Below, piece after piece: positions 9,069 to 16,983 of a stretch of DNA of 64,000 bases; within the stretch, counting starts at the first letter, position 1; each line of letters opens with the position of its first letter. The DNA comes from Neobacillus cucumis (GTDB lineage: Bacteria > Bacillota > Bacilli > Bacillales > Cytobacillaceae): positions 47,882-111,881 of the forward strand of contig NZ_JAFBEX010000019.1 in assembly GCF_016908975.1 (NCBI RefSeq), in the 5' to 3' direction. The position numbers and the translations under genes were made by a program. Under the pieces are notes generated by a model. That model did no database searches and was not told the DNA's origin. It saw only the letters and a program-made list of their open reading frames with translations.

Positions 9069-9863
9069 CTACCCTAGGATAGCTCGATCACTTGCCATTT
9101 GAACACCGCGAATTCGTCTAAATTCACTTAACAAGCTTTCAATGGTCAGCTTTTGTTTTTCCTCTTCATTAACCTCTAGTATGATCTGTCCCTTATCCAT
9201 CATGATTAATCGATTTCCTAGGTCAATCGCTTGCTGCATATTATGCGTAACCATTAAGGTGGTTAGATTATATTTAGCGACAATTTCCTTTGTTAAATTC
9301 GTAATAAGCTCTGCACGGGAAGGATCGAGTGCCGCAGTATGTTCATCTAATAAAAGGATAGAAGGTTCGGTAAAGGTTGCCATTAATAAAGACAGTGCCT
9401 GCCGTTCCCCTCCAGACAATAATCCTACTTTAGCACTAAGACGGTTTTCTAAGCCTAGATGGAGGGATTCAAGTACTTCACGAAAATAATCTCTTCTCTT
9501 TTTGGTTACGCCTTTTCGCAATGTTCTTGTTTTATTACGTGAATAAGCCATCGCGAGATTTTCTTCGATGGTCATACTTGGAGCAGTTCCTGCCATCGGA
9601 TCCTGAAAAACACGTCCTATCATTCTTGAACGATTATACTCCGACATGTTCGTCACATTTTTGCCGGCAATATGGACTTCACCAACATCTGGAATTAAAA
9701 CCCCTGAAATGATGTTCATTAACGTGGATTTCCCTGCACCGTTACTCCCTATAACAGTAACAAAATCCCCTGGTTTAAGAGCAAGGTTGACATGGTCAAT
9801 GGCTATCTTCTCATCAGGTGTACCCTCATTAAAAATCTTATGAATTTGATTTAAGTGCAGCAT
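9069..9863 (-). CDS. ABC transporter ATP-binding protein (TrpXYZ-like amino-acid importer)
   Basis: The 264-residue ATPase has Walker A GSNGAGKST, signature LSGGERQALSLLMA, Walker B SILLLDEHTAALDP and the switch His in MVTHNMQQ. The start at 9863 has AAGGGGG six bases upstream. It overlaps the end of the permease gene by 26 bp, indicating translational coupling. It is the last gene of the order binding protein, permease, ATPase, the layout of pfam04392-type importers. Confidence 0.9.
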   Translation of the reverse strand: MLHLNQIHKIFNEGTPDEKIAIDHVNLALKPGDFVTVIGSNGAGKSTLMNIISGVLIPDVGEVHIAGKNVTNMSEYNRSRMIGRVFQDPMAGTAPSMTIEENLAMAYSRNKTRTLRKGVTKKRRDYFREVLESLHLGLENRLSAKVGLLSGGERQALSLLMATFTEPSILLLDEHTAALDPSRAELITNLTKEIVAKYNLTTLMVTHNMQQAIDLGNRLIMMDKGQIILEVNEEEKQKLTIESLLSEFRRIRGVQMASDRAILG

Positions 9864-10866
9864 GATTGTCCCCCTTCCCTTGAGCAAGGTTCATTCGCTC
9901 TGCCTTCCTTCGAGCTTTACGTTTTTTCTCTTTTGATGCATCAATGATCTTAGGTGCCGTTAAGGCAATAATTACAATAATAGCGGTAATTAATTTCATA
10001 TCTCCCGGACTCATAAATTCGGCCCGTAATGCTAACGTGACGACGATTCGGTAGATAATCGATCCCCCAATAACCGCCAGAGTTGTCCTGGCAATCGTTT
10101 TGGTTCCAAAGAGTGCCTCACCAATAATAACAGAGGCTAGGCCAATTACGATCATGCCAATTCCCATTCCAACATCTGCGAAACCACCCTGTTGGGCAAT
10201 AAGTGCCCCTGAAAATGCAACTAAGGCATTGGAAAGACCAAGTCCTAGGACAACCAGAATGTTGGTATTAGCAGAAAGGCTACGAATCATTCTTCTATTG
10301 TCACCGGTAGCTCTAATAGCTAGACCAATTTCCGTTTGTAAGAACAGGTCTGTAAGAAACTTAATGACGAAAGTTACAATGATCATAAAAATTAAGATTC
10401 CCCATGTTTCCGGAAGGCTGTCACCTAAACCAAGCACTGTTAAAATGTGATTCAGAAAAGAATCAATTCCCCATTTTTCAAATACATCACCTATTTTTGT
10501 AAAAGATGTATCTGTATTTAATAAAGGGATATTTGAACGACCCATAATTCGTAAATTAATTGAATATAGCGCTATCATCATTAAAATACCAGATAGTAAA
10601 TTATTAATTTTTCCAAACGTATGAAGAAGCCCAGTCATACAGCCAGCAGCAAATCCTGCGAATAAGGCGGCAATTGTAGCTGCAAATGGGTTTACTCCAT
10701 TTGCTATCAGCACTGCCGAAATAGCAGCGCCAGTAACAAAACTCCCATCCACCGTTAAATCTGGGAAATCGAGAATACGAAAGGAAAGATAGACGCCCAG
10801 TGCCATAATCGCATAAATGATTCCTGCTTCAAAAGATCCAAAAATGGCTGTAAACATTGAGACCAT
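9838..10866 (-). CDS. ABC transporter permease (BPD_transp_2 type)
   Basis: The 342-residue membrane protein has about eight to ten hydrophobic segments. Signatures of branched-chain/sugar-type permeases are FPDLTVDGSFVTGAAI near the N terminus and LFLQTEIGLAIRATGDN in the coupling loop. The C terminus is charged (KEKKRKARRKAERMN). It lies between the binding protein and ATPase genes. The leader to the upstream binding-protein gene contains a stable hairpin. The substrate is uncertain; aromatic amino acids are suggested by the family and the neighbouring tyrosine operon. Confidence 0.9.
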   Translation of the reverse strand: MVSMFTAIFGSFEAGIIYAIMALGVYLSFRILDFPDLTVDGSFVTGAAISAVLIANGVNPFAATIAALFAGFAAGCMTGLLHTFGKINNLLSGILMMIALYSINLRIMGRSNIPLLNTDTSFTKIGDVFEKWGIDSFLNHILTVLGLGDSLPETWGILIFMIIVTFVIKFLTDLFLQTEIGLAIRATGDNRRMIRSLSANTNILVVLGLGLSNALVAFSGALIAQQGGFADVGMGIGMIVIGLASVIIGEALFGTKTIARTTLAVIGGSIIYRIVVTLALRAEFMSPGDMKLITAIIVIIALTAPKIIDASKEKKRKARRKAERMNLAQGKGDNHAALKSNS

Positions 10867-10932
10867 CCTTTCTTTAAATCCTATTTCGAAAATGATTATT
10901 TATTAAGCGATTGTTTATGCTTATGCATGAAT

Positions 10933-10965
10933 CAAGGAGATAACCTCAAAAAGGTTCCCTCCTTG
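10933..10965 (-). other. Intergenic stem-loop between binding-protein and permease genes
   Basis: CAAGGAG pairs with CTCCTTG, with an inner AGGTT/AACCT pairing. There is no T run on either strand, so it is not a simple terminator. Such hairpins often protect the 3' end of binding-protein mRNA and lower expression of the downstream permease genes (inference). Confidence 0.6.
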
Positions 10966-10982
10966 AAAAAAGTAGCTATAGA

Positions 10983-11981
10983 TTATTTTCCGTCGTAAAA
11001 TTCGCCGAGTTTACTCCACTCATCTTTCACTTTTAAGCCTTGAGCTTCAGCTGCCTTCTTATTAATGACTAATTTTAAGCCTTTTGGAAGCTCTACTGGA
11101 ATTTCGGATGGTTTCTTTTTGCCTGTTAAAATGTCTGTAGCCATTAATCCTGATTGATAACCTAGGTCAAAGTAACTAAAACCACTAGCGGCTACTGCGC
11201 CTTTTTTCATTGAATCAAGTTCACCCACGAAAAGAGGAATTTTCTTGTTATTTGCCACAGCAATAACGGCATCAAGTGCTGTAACAACCGTATTATCAGT
11301 AGGAATATAAATCGCATCCACACGTCCTGCTAAAGATTCCGCAGCCTGTTTAACTTCTGATGTATTCGCAACTGAAACATCAACTAGTTTAGCACCTTTT
11401 TCTTCTAGTAATTTTTTCACTTGTTTTACTTGGACCTCTGAATTTTGCTCACCGGAATTATAAATAACACCTACTTTTTTAGCCTTCACTTCATCTGTAA
11501 TAAAACTAATCGTTTTCTTCGTAGCATCCGGATGATTATCGGTTGTCCCTGTAATGTTTTGACCAGGTTTATCAAACGATTTTACTAAACCTGCACCCAC
11601 TGGGTCTGTTACAGATGTAAAAACAATTGGAATGTCTTTGGTAGCATTTAGAGCAGCCGTTGCACTTGGAGTAGCATTAGCAAAAATCAAATCTACTTTA
11701 TCCCCGACGAAATTGTTTGCAATTGTTTGTGTATTATTCATATCTGCCTGAGCATTTTGCTCATCATAACTTACTTTTAGTCCTTTATCCTCTAAAGCCT
11801 TTTTAAAACCATTAGTTGCAGCATCTAATGATGGATGCGGGGCAAACTGACTAATGCCGACCTTATATTCCTTTTCAGTTCCTGTCTTTTCTGTACTTCC
11901 TGAAGACTCCTTACTGCCGCATCCAGCTAACAATAACATTCCCGCTAAGGCGACAGAAACTGCTTTTACCTTTCTTTTCAT
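10983..11981 (-). CDS. ABC transporter substrate-binding lipoprotein (ABC_sub_bind, TrpX-like)
   Basis: The 332-residue protein begins with a lipoprotein signal whose lipobox is LLLAGC (Cys21). The mature part (YKVGISQFAPHPSLDAATNG, then VDLIFANATPSATAALNAT, then DAIYIPTDNTVV) matches the pfam04392 binding-protein family that includes the tryptophan-binding TrpX of streptococci. The ATG at 11981 has GGGGGAG seven bases before it; a TTG two codons earlier is less likely. It is the first gene of the importer operon, behind a sigma-A-like promoter. Aromatic amino-acid uptake is plausible, not proven. Confidence 0.9.
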   Translation of the reverse strand: MKRKVKAVSVALAGMLLLAGCGSKESSGSTEKTGTEKEYKVGISQFAPHPSLDAATNGFKKALEDKGLKVSYDEQNAQADMNNTQTIANNFVGDKVDLIFANATPSATAALNATKDIPIVFTSVTDPVGAGLVKSFDKPGQNITGTTDNHPDATKKTISFITDEVKAKKVGVIYNSGEQNSEVQVKQVKKLLEEKGAKLVDVSVANTSEVKQAAESLAGRVDAIYIPTDNTVVTALDAVIAVANNKKIPLFVGELDSMKKGAVAASGFSYFDLGYQSGLMATDILTGKKKPSEIPVELPKGLKLVINKKAAEAQGLKVKDEWSKLGEFYDGK

Positions 11982-12034
11982 GAGCAAGCTCCCCCAATTT
12001 TCAAATAATTTTTTATATATTAAAAATTATTATT

Positions 12035-12063
12035 ATTCTAGTATCTTTTTTACTTTTATGCAA
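12035..12063 (-). promoter_or_regulatory. Sigma-A-like promoter of the ABC importer
   Basis: On the minus strand TTGCAT (12063-12058), a 17-bp spacer and TAGAAT (12040-12035). It leaves an untranslated leader of about 50 bases, too short for a T-box. Confidence 0.6.
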
Positions 12064-12112
12064 TAGAAAATCCAAAAATATTTTTATATAAAAATATTTT
12101 TGAATTTGGTGG

Positions 12113-12151
12113 TATAAAAAGAAAATGCCTCCTAAATTAATAGGAGGCATT
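12113..12151 (-). terminator. Terminator after the 42-residue ORF
   Basis: A perfect 10-bp stem AATGCCTCCT/AGGAGGCATT with an 8-base loop is followed on the minus strand by TTTTCTTTTTAT. Confidence 0.85.
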
Positions 12152-12192
12152 CGCTCATGAATAATAATTTAAATGTTTTCACCGTGTATGAA

Positions 12193-12321
12193 TTACCAAT
12201 TACGTGTATTTTCAAGTAGTTGATCAATCTCGACTTTTTTCACTTTATTATTATTTTTCTCAGATGTTAGATCTGAAGTAGCTTCTAGCAGTTTATCAAT
12301 ATCTATTAATTTGGTTCCCAT
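12193..12321 (-). CDS. Small 42-residue protein with an internal repeat, unknown
   Basis: The ATG at 12321 is preceded by GGAGGTTAGAG and the frame closes at 12193, just before a strong terminator, so this looks like a real small gene. The sequence is charged and soluble. Its two halves resemble each other (KLIDIDKLLEAT and KKVEIDQLLENT), suggesting a duplicated short helical unit. I do not recognise a family. It lies upstream of the ABC importer but is separated from it by its own terminator. Confidence 0.6.
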   Translation of the reverse strand: MGTKLIDIDKLLEATSDLTSEKNNNKVKKVEIDQLLENTRNW

Positions 12322-12520
12322 CTCTAACCTCCATAGAAGTTTTTTCAATGAATTTCTACTAAACTATTCGAGTACTCTATGGAATTCATGGGGGTTCTTT
12401 TCAAAATATTTATTAATTAAATTTCATCCTTTCACAGCATTCTATCTCTCATTTTACCGAAAAAATATTTCAACATATCACCCTTTTTTCACATACTTTC
12501 TCTTTTCAACTATATTCAGA

Positions 12521-12549
12521 TTTACCTTTGGGAAAAATATCTGTATGAT
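12521..12549 (+). promoter_or_regulatory. Sigma-A-like promoter for the 12583 gene
   Basis: TTTACC (12521-12526), a 17-bp spacer and TATGAT (12544-12549), 33 bp before the ATG of the next gene. Confidence 0.55.
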
Positions 12550-12582
12550 AGAAGAATATTTGTTTATACAAAGGAGTATTGT

Positions 12583-13059
12583 ATGCTTACATTTAACGAA
12601 AAACTAGCCATTATTGAATCTTTTCCGGAATTAGAGAGAAAAGATGTTTCACTAAAACGTGTCAATTTTCAACTGCCAAACAGTATCTCTGATAAAAAAA
12701 ATATTGTTTATCACCTTCATCCCAATGGGAATGGCTTTGTTTATGCCGGTGATTTAGCTCATTATGACACAGATGAAAAAGGGATGGTAAATATCCGTGA
12801 CTTTTCAGCCGAACAACTTCAGACAATCCTTACTGAATCAATTAGTGAATTATTGCCAAAAGAGCATACAACAAATGATCAAGCAATTATTGGAGATTTA
12901 GACGAAGAGCGCTGGGTTGACGATGAAGGCAATGTTCTCATTTTAATCAATGAAAATGAATCTTGGAATATTTATTTCGGCTTAAATCTAGATGCAACCT
13001 TTGATACATACGAGGAAGCCCAAGATTTCTTGCGTGAAGAAAGCTTTAAACAAAAATAA
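12583..13059 (+). CDS. Conserved soluble protein of unknown function
   Basis: The 158-residue acidic protein has no membrane segment or signal peptide. An AAAGGAG site precedes the ATG by 6 bases. Recognisable features are a central VYHLHPNGNGFVYAGDL stretch and acidic C-terminal runs (DLDEERWVDDEGNV). It resembles short conserved Bacillaceae hypotheticals, but I cannot name a family. It is monocistronic, with its own promoter and a strong terminator. Confidence 0.75.
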   Translation: MLTFNEKLAIIESFPELERKDVSLKRVNFQLPNSISDKKNIVYHLHPNGNGFVYAGDLAHYDTDEKGMVNIRDFSAEQLQTILTESISELLPKEHTTNDQAIIGDLDEERWVDDEGNVLILINENESWNIYFGLNLDATFDTYEEAQDFLREESFKQK

Positions 13060-13063
13060 TCAG

Positions 13064-13093
13064 CAAAAGCTGTGCACATGTGCACAGCTTTTA
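13064..13093. terminator. Bidirectional terminator between convergent genes
   Basis: AAAAGCTGTGCACA and TGTGCACAGCTTTT form a near-perfect palindrome between the 12583 gene and the HD-domain gene. Confidence 0.85.
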
Positions 13094-13612
13094 CTATTGG
13101 TTCATGTATTCTTTGTCAATTAAACTGTCTAAGCGAATAACACTTTCTTTCGCACGGTCATATTCAATCGTGCGATAATGGTGCATCCCACCTTCTTCTT
13201 CATCCTTTTCATCAGCCCATTTGACGACCTGCTGTAAGGGAGTCCTTACAATATCATTCGAAGGCAAAAAAGAGTCGGTATGAAAAAGAATGGCAAGCGC
13301 TATGGTCTTGGCTTTTATTGGATTTTCCCCGAGGCGGATTAAAAGCTTATGTGCCCGTTCAGCCCCTTTTATCGGATGTATATCATTTTGCTTGTATAGA
13401 TCATAATCCCATTTACCGTTCTTATACCATGTATAGTGTCCCATATCATGTAGCAGCCCTGCCTTCGCAGCAATATCCACATCAAGCTGGTGTTCTTTAC
13501 TTAAATGAAAAGCATGATATGCTACCGCAATCGCATGGGCAAGTCCTGAACGGTTTAAGTACTTTTGGGCAATCCGATGTTCAAATATATCCAATAAGCT
13601 TACGTCTCTCAT
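13094..13612 (-). CDS. HD-domain phosphohydrolase
   Basis: The 172-residue protein carries the HD motif: HAIAVAYHAF (first His), LLHDMGHYTW (His-Asp) and a distal Asp in VVKWADEKDEEEGG. HD proteins are metal-dependent phosphohydrolases, often acting on nucleotides. The substrate is not predictable here. It is a single gene between two terminators. Confidence 0.85.
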   Translation of the reverse strand: MRDVSLLDIFEHRIAQKYLNRSGLAHAIAVAYHAFHLSKEHQLDVDIAAKAGLLHDMGHYTWYKNGKWDYDLYKQNDIHPIKGAERAHKLLIRLGENPIKAKTIALAILFHTDSFLPSNDIVRTPLQQVVKWADEKDEEEGGMHHYRTIEYDRAKESVIRLDSLIDKEYMNQ

Positions 13613-13705
13613 GCGATTCCACTCCTAACGTGTTGATAAATGTATTTCAATTATTATATGCTAACATGTCCTAAATGGCTAATAATTTATTTAAAGCCGG
13701 AACAT

Positions 13706-13735
13706 AAAAAGAGGAGGACTAGTCCCCCTCTTTTA
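13706..13735 (-). terminator. Terminator of the ltaS-like gene
   Basis: AAAAGAGG-AGGACT pairs with AGTCC-CCCTCTTTT next to the stop codon at 13733-13735. A-rich sequence on the left gives a T run on the minus strand. Confidence 0.75.
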
Positions 13736-15709
13736 ATTACTTTCAGTTGTTGTGGTTGTGGTTGTTTTTGTTGTGGTTGTTTTTCCCTTAGGTCCTAAGT
13801 ATTCATAGTCATTAGGATTAATCGCCTTAAACCCTTCTGGCTTATAGAATCTTAATAAGTCTTTATACACAATTTCATCGGACATCTGTAATTCCGCTTT
13901 AACCTTTTCATCTATGTTCTTACAAGCAGTATTATCCGTTAATAATTCTGTTGTATCATAAGAGTAGCATTTATCATTAAGCTGAATGCCATCGGTTGAA
14001 ACAAAGTCACCATTTCTGAATGCCGCCCAATTACGGTGATCTTTAGACAATAAGTCTGAACCAAATTCCATATAATCCTTCGTATCAATACCTAATAGAT
14101 GTAGTACAGTTGGACGAACATCGACTTCCCCGCCAATTTGATGCTGAACTCCACCTTTTACACCCGGTACATGGATAAATAAAGGTACCCGCTGTAATTT
14201 CGCGTTAATAGCCGGCGTGATTTCATCTACACCCAATACTTTTGCCATTGCTTCATTATGGTTTTCTGAAATACCATAATGGTCACCATACATTACAATT
14301 ACCGTTTTATCATACAATCCATCTGCTTTTAAATCATTAATGAACTGTTCAAGTGCTTGGTCCATATAGTGTGCAGATTGGAAGTATTGGTTAACGACTG
14401 AATCACCGTAATCACCAGCAGGAAAATCAGTATCCTGTGGATCCATTTCAAATGGAAAGTGATTTGATAGGGAAATAAATTTTGTATAGAATGGCTGTTT
14501 TAAACTTTCAAGCATTGGAATTGATTCTTTAAAAAATGGCTTATCCTTCATTCCATAGTTTTTGGTATTTTCGTCTGACATGTTATAGTATTCTGCATCG
14601 TAGAACTGATCATATCCAAAAGCTTTATAGATCACGTTTCTATTCCAGAAAGTTTTATAATTTCCGTGGAAGACTGCTGAACTATATCCTTGTCCTTTTA
14701 GGATAGCAGGCATAGCTTGATAAGTATTTTGTGCCTTATTAACAAAAACAGCTCCTTGTGCCATTGGATATAGAGAATTTTCCATTAGGAATTCAGCATC
14801 AGATGTTTTCCCCTGCCCTGTTTGGTGGTAGAAATTATTAAAATAGAAAGTATTACCATCATGTGCCAGTGAGTTTAAGAATGGAGTGACCTCTTGTCCG
14901 TTGGGCATCTTATAATCAATCATAAAGCTTTGGAATGATTCCATTGAGATATAAAGCACATTCATTCCTTTTGCCTTAGCAAAATAAATTGGATTTGGAG
15001 CAGCATAGTTTGCTTTCCGATAGTTCTCTACATCAGTAATATCACTACTGTCTGCAAGTGCCCGCTGACTAGAAGATTTAATATTTTGAATTACATCATA
15101 AATAGTAAAATTATAAGCACCAAGGTATTTAACTAAATAATTGCGGTCAAATGAACGTGTTAATAATTGGGGACGGTCCTTTTCTGCTAATCCAAGGTTA
15201 AAAAGAAAAGTAGTAATGGCAAACAATAGAACAATTTTAAATGATTTTCTATTCGTTACCGTCACTTTTTTAAACACCGTCAGTGCCAATACAATAAGAA
15301 TCAACGTATCAAGAAAATAAAAAATGTCCAATGGAGAAATTAAAGAAAGTGCACTATCCCCCAATTGTCCACCATTTGTTTTTGTCTGCATTATTACTGG
15401 TACAGTGATAAAGTCATTAAAGAAACGGTAATACGCAATATTCGCATACAATAAAAATGATAAAATGAAATTGATAATAATCATGACAAGCTTTGACCGC
15501 TTTTTAAAGAGAAGTGCTAAACCAAGAAAGAATAGCGCTGAACTCAAAGGGTTTATCAACAGCAAAAACTTCTGAAGATTATTATCGATTCCTAAATTAA
15601 ATTCAATTTGGTAGGCAGCATATGTTTTGATCCAGAATAATAAAACAGCAGTTACAAAGAATGAAATATGGCTATTTTTTATTTTTTTAGGTAGTCTAAT
15701 TTTTGTCAT
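13733..15709 (-). CDS. ltaS: Lipoteichoic acid synthase family protein (LtaS/YfnI-like)
   Basis: LtaS polymerises glycerol-phosphate from phosphatidylglycerol outside the membrane. The 658-residue protein has five N-terminal membrane segments (to about residue 200) and a possible signal-peptidase site after SSQRALA. The extracellular sulfatase-type domain follows: metal-site MESFQSF, catalytic-Thr motif TGQGKTSDAEF, and YGDHYGISENH. The C terminus ends in an unusual run of Thr with a few Lys, encoded by a low-complexity ACAACC-like tract. Several Bacillus paralogues exist (LtaS, YfnI, YqgS); I cannot tell which this is. Confidence 0.9.
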   Translation of the reverse strand: MTKIRLPKKIKNSHISFFVTAVLLFWIKTYAAYQIEFNLGIDNNLQKFLLLINPLSSALFFLGLALLFKKRSKLVMIIINFILSFLLYANIAYYRFFNDFITVPVIMQTKTNGGQLGDSALSLISPLDIFYFLDTLILIVLALTVFKKVTVTNRKSFKIVLLFAITTFLFNLGLAEKDRPQLLTRSFDRNYLVKYLGAYNFTIYDVIQNIKSSSQRALADSSDITDVENYRKANYAAPNPIYFAKAKGMNVLYISMESFQSFMIDYKMPNGQEVTPFLNSLAHDGNTFYFNNFYHQTGQGKTSDAEFLMENSLYPMAQGAVFVNKAQNTYQAMPAILKGQGYSSAVFHGNYKTFWNRNVIYKAFGYDQFYDAEYYNMSDENTKNYGMKDKPFFKESIPMLESLKQPFYTKFISLSNHFPFEMDPQDTDFPAGDYGDSVVNQYFQSAHYMDQALEQFINDLKADGLYDKTVIVMYGDHYGISENHNEAMAKVLGVDEITPAINAKLQRVPLFIHVPGVKGGVQHQIGGEVDVRPTVLHLLGIDTKDYMEFGSDLLSKDHRNWAAFRNGDFVSTDGIQLNDKCYSYDTTELLTDNTACKNIDEKVKAELQMSDEIVYKDLLRFYKPEGFKAINPNDYEYLGPKGKTTTTKTTTTTTTESN

Positions 15710-16229
15710 TACATAATTCTCCTCTCACTTACCATTAAGCACCGGTAAACGAACCTCAATTACTATAACACACTTTCTTAAAAAGAAAAACATAATATAT
15801 GGCAATTTATGTATGATAATACAAAAACCATATGACATTTTACTTAATTATTACACAAAATTCGACAACACCTATACACAGTCAAATGGTTCTTTTCTTG
15901 TCTTATATTTATGTCACTTATTTGTAGGACATGACTGTTTCATTCCTCAAATATATATGACGATAGAAGTGATTGGTTGGTTTCATCCATTTTATTTATT
16001 TTATATAAATACATATTCTTTTTTAAGGGCACTATATTTATTTCAACAATCATAAACCTGAACGAACAAGGTTTGCAATATGAATATAGACTTATCTTTA
16101 ACGAATTGAATGCTGAATAATTATATAATAATTGGTAAGCATAAGTACGATTTAAGGAACAAACCTTTACTTAAGTCGTAACTATTATTAATAGGTGATA
16201 ACTTTTCAACCAAAAAAAGGAGTGTTCTT
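15710..16229. other. 520-bp AT-rich intergenic region with one hairpin (16145-16181)
   Basis: No convincing gene is seen; an 80-codon open frame at 15813-16055 has no ribosome binding site and odd composition. At 16145-16181, ACGATTTAAGG and CCTTTACTTAAGTCGT form a hairpin without a clear T run, upstream of the spore-type small genes. It may belong to the leader of the gene at 16230. Confidence 0.5.
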
Positions 16230-16418
16230 ATGCCCCGAATAAGGCCGGAGTTTACAAAAAGTCCGTATTTTGTTGATGAACCAGGAAATTGGCATCTAAA
16301 AGATGGAGCTCCGAGGCAAATGCAAATAGAGCTGGAAAATTACCTTCAAAGCCTAGAAGATTTAAATGAAGAGGGAACAATTAACGGTAATCAGATTGAT
16401 ATTTATTCAACGCACTAA
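16230..16418 (+). CDS. Small 62-residue protein upstream of sspH, unknown
   Basis: AAAAAGGAG lies 8 bases before the ATG. The protein is hydrophilic (MPRIRPEFTKSPYFVDEPG; ending in GNQIDIYSTH) and has no membrane segment. The spacing to sspH (78 bp) suggests co-expression during sporulation, but this is inference. I do not recognise the family. Confidence 0.65.
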   Translation: MPRIRPEFTKSPYFVDEPGNWHLKDGAPRQMQIELENYLQSLEDLNEEGTINGNQIDIYSTH

Positions 16419-16496
16419 TATATAACGGAGGAAAACGGTTACAATATCTTTGTAAACCTTTCTTAAAACCTAATATTTGAACAGGAGTGAAAAAAA

Positions 16497-16676
16497 ATGG
16501 ATGTTAACAGAGTTAAGCAAATTTTGTCTTCTTCTGCGGATATTGAAGTTAAATATAATGGTACATCTGTATGGATTGATCAGTTAAATGAGGATGGAAG
16601 AACAGCTACTGTTCATCTACGTGGACCCCTTGAGGAACATTCTATAGTAGAAATCAATGAATTAAATGAAGAGTAA
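16497..16676 (+). CDS. sspH: H-type small acid-soluble spore protein
   Basis: The 59-residue product reads MDVNRVKQILSSSADIEV, then NGTSVWIDQL, then GRTATVHLRGPLEE, the pattern of the SspH family (DxxRxxxIxxS..IxVxYxGxxVWI). These minor SASPs are made in the forespore. An ACAGGAG site precedes the ATG and a strong terminator follows. It is well supported although short. Confidence 0.9.
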   Translation: MDVNRVKQILSSSADIEVKYNGTSVWIDQLNEDGRTATVHLRGPLEEHSIVEINELNEE

Positions 16677-16678
16677 AA

Positions 16679-16713
16679 TAAATACCATCTTTTCAATGAA
16701 AAGATGGTATTTA
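16679..16713. terminator. Terminator after sspH
   Basis: AAATACCATCTTTT pairs with AAAAGATGGTATTT, followed by TATTTTTAT on the plus strand. It also faces the end of the convergent small gene. Confidence 0.85.
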
Positions 16714-16728
16714 TTTTTATTAGAAACT

Positions 16729-16890
16729 TTAAACCATATCTTCGTTTTCTTTTTCAATCTCACCTGGCTGGGGCTGTTCTTTTTGAACAATTCCACCAAG
16801 TACTTCCCTATTATATTTACTAGCATCTTTACCAGCTCCAGGTGCAATATTAGCCATTGGCAGCTGCTCTAATTCTTTACCTCTTGGCAT
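16729..16890 (-). CDS. Small 53-residue protein, unknown
   Basis: An AAAAGGAGTGAGGAAG site precedes the ATG at 16890. The product is MPRGKELEQLPMANIAPGAG, then a hydrophilic tail rich in Gln, Pro and Glu. It has no membrane segment. The size, composition and neighbouring sspH suggest a spore-associated small protein, but I cannot assign a family. Confidence 0.62.
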   Translation of the reverse strand: MPRGKELEQLPMANIAPGAGKDASKYNREVLGGIVQKEQPQPGEIEKENEDMV

Positions 16891-16983
16891 ACTTCCTCAC
16901 TCCTTTTCCTTAACATACCCATTAAGTTCTATAATTAACGCGGGTCTTTTCAAGTATTGAGGTTTAACCTTGTGAAAGAGGTA

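Noticed and set aside
12074..12101. AT-only palindrome AAAAATATTTTT repeated as an operator
   Set aside because: It is upstream of the -35 element in very AT-rich DNA and such repeats arise by chance; no further support.
11982..12120. T-box or other riboswitch before the aromatic importer
   Set aside because: A good promoter lies only about 50 bases before the start codon, too short for a T-box, and no T-box sequence is present.
15813..16055. 80-codon open frame in the intergenic region
   Set aside because: No ribosome binding site, many rare aromatic runs and no family resemblance; likely chance in AT-rich DNA.
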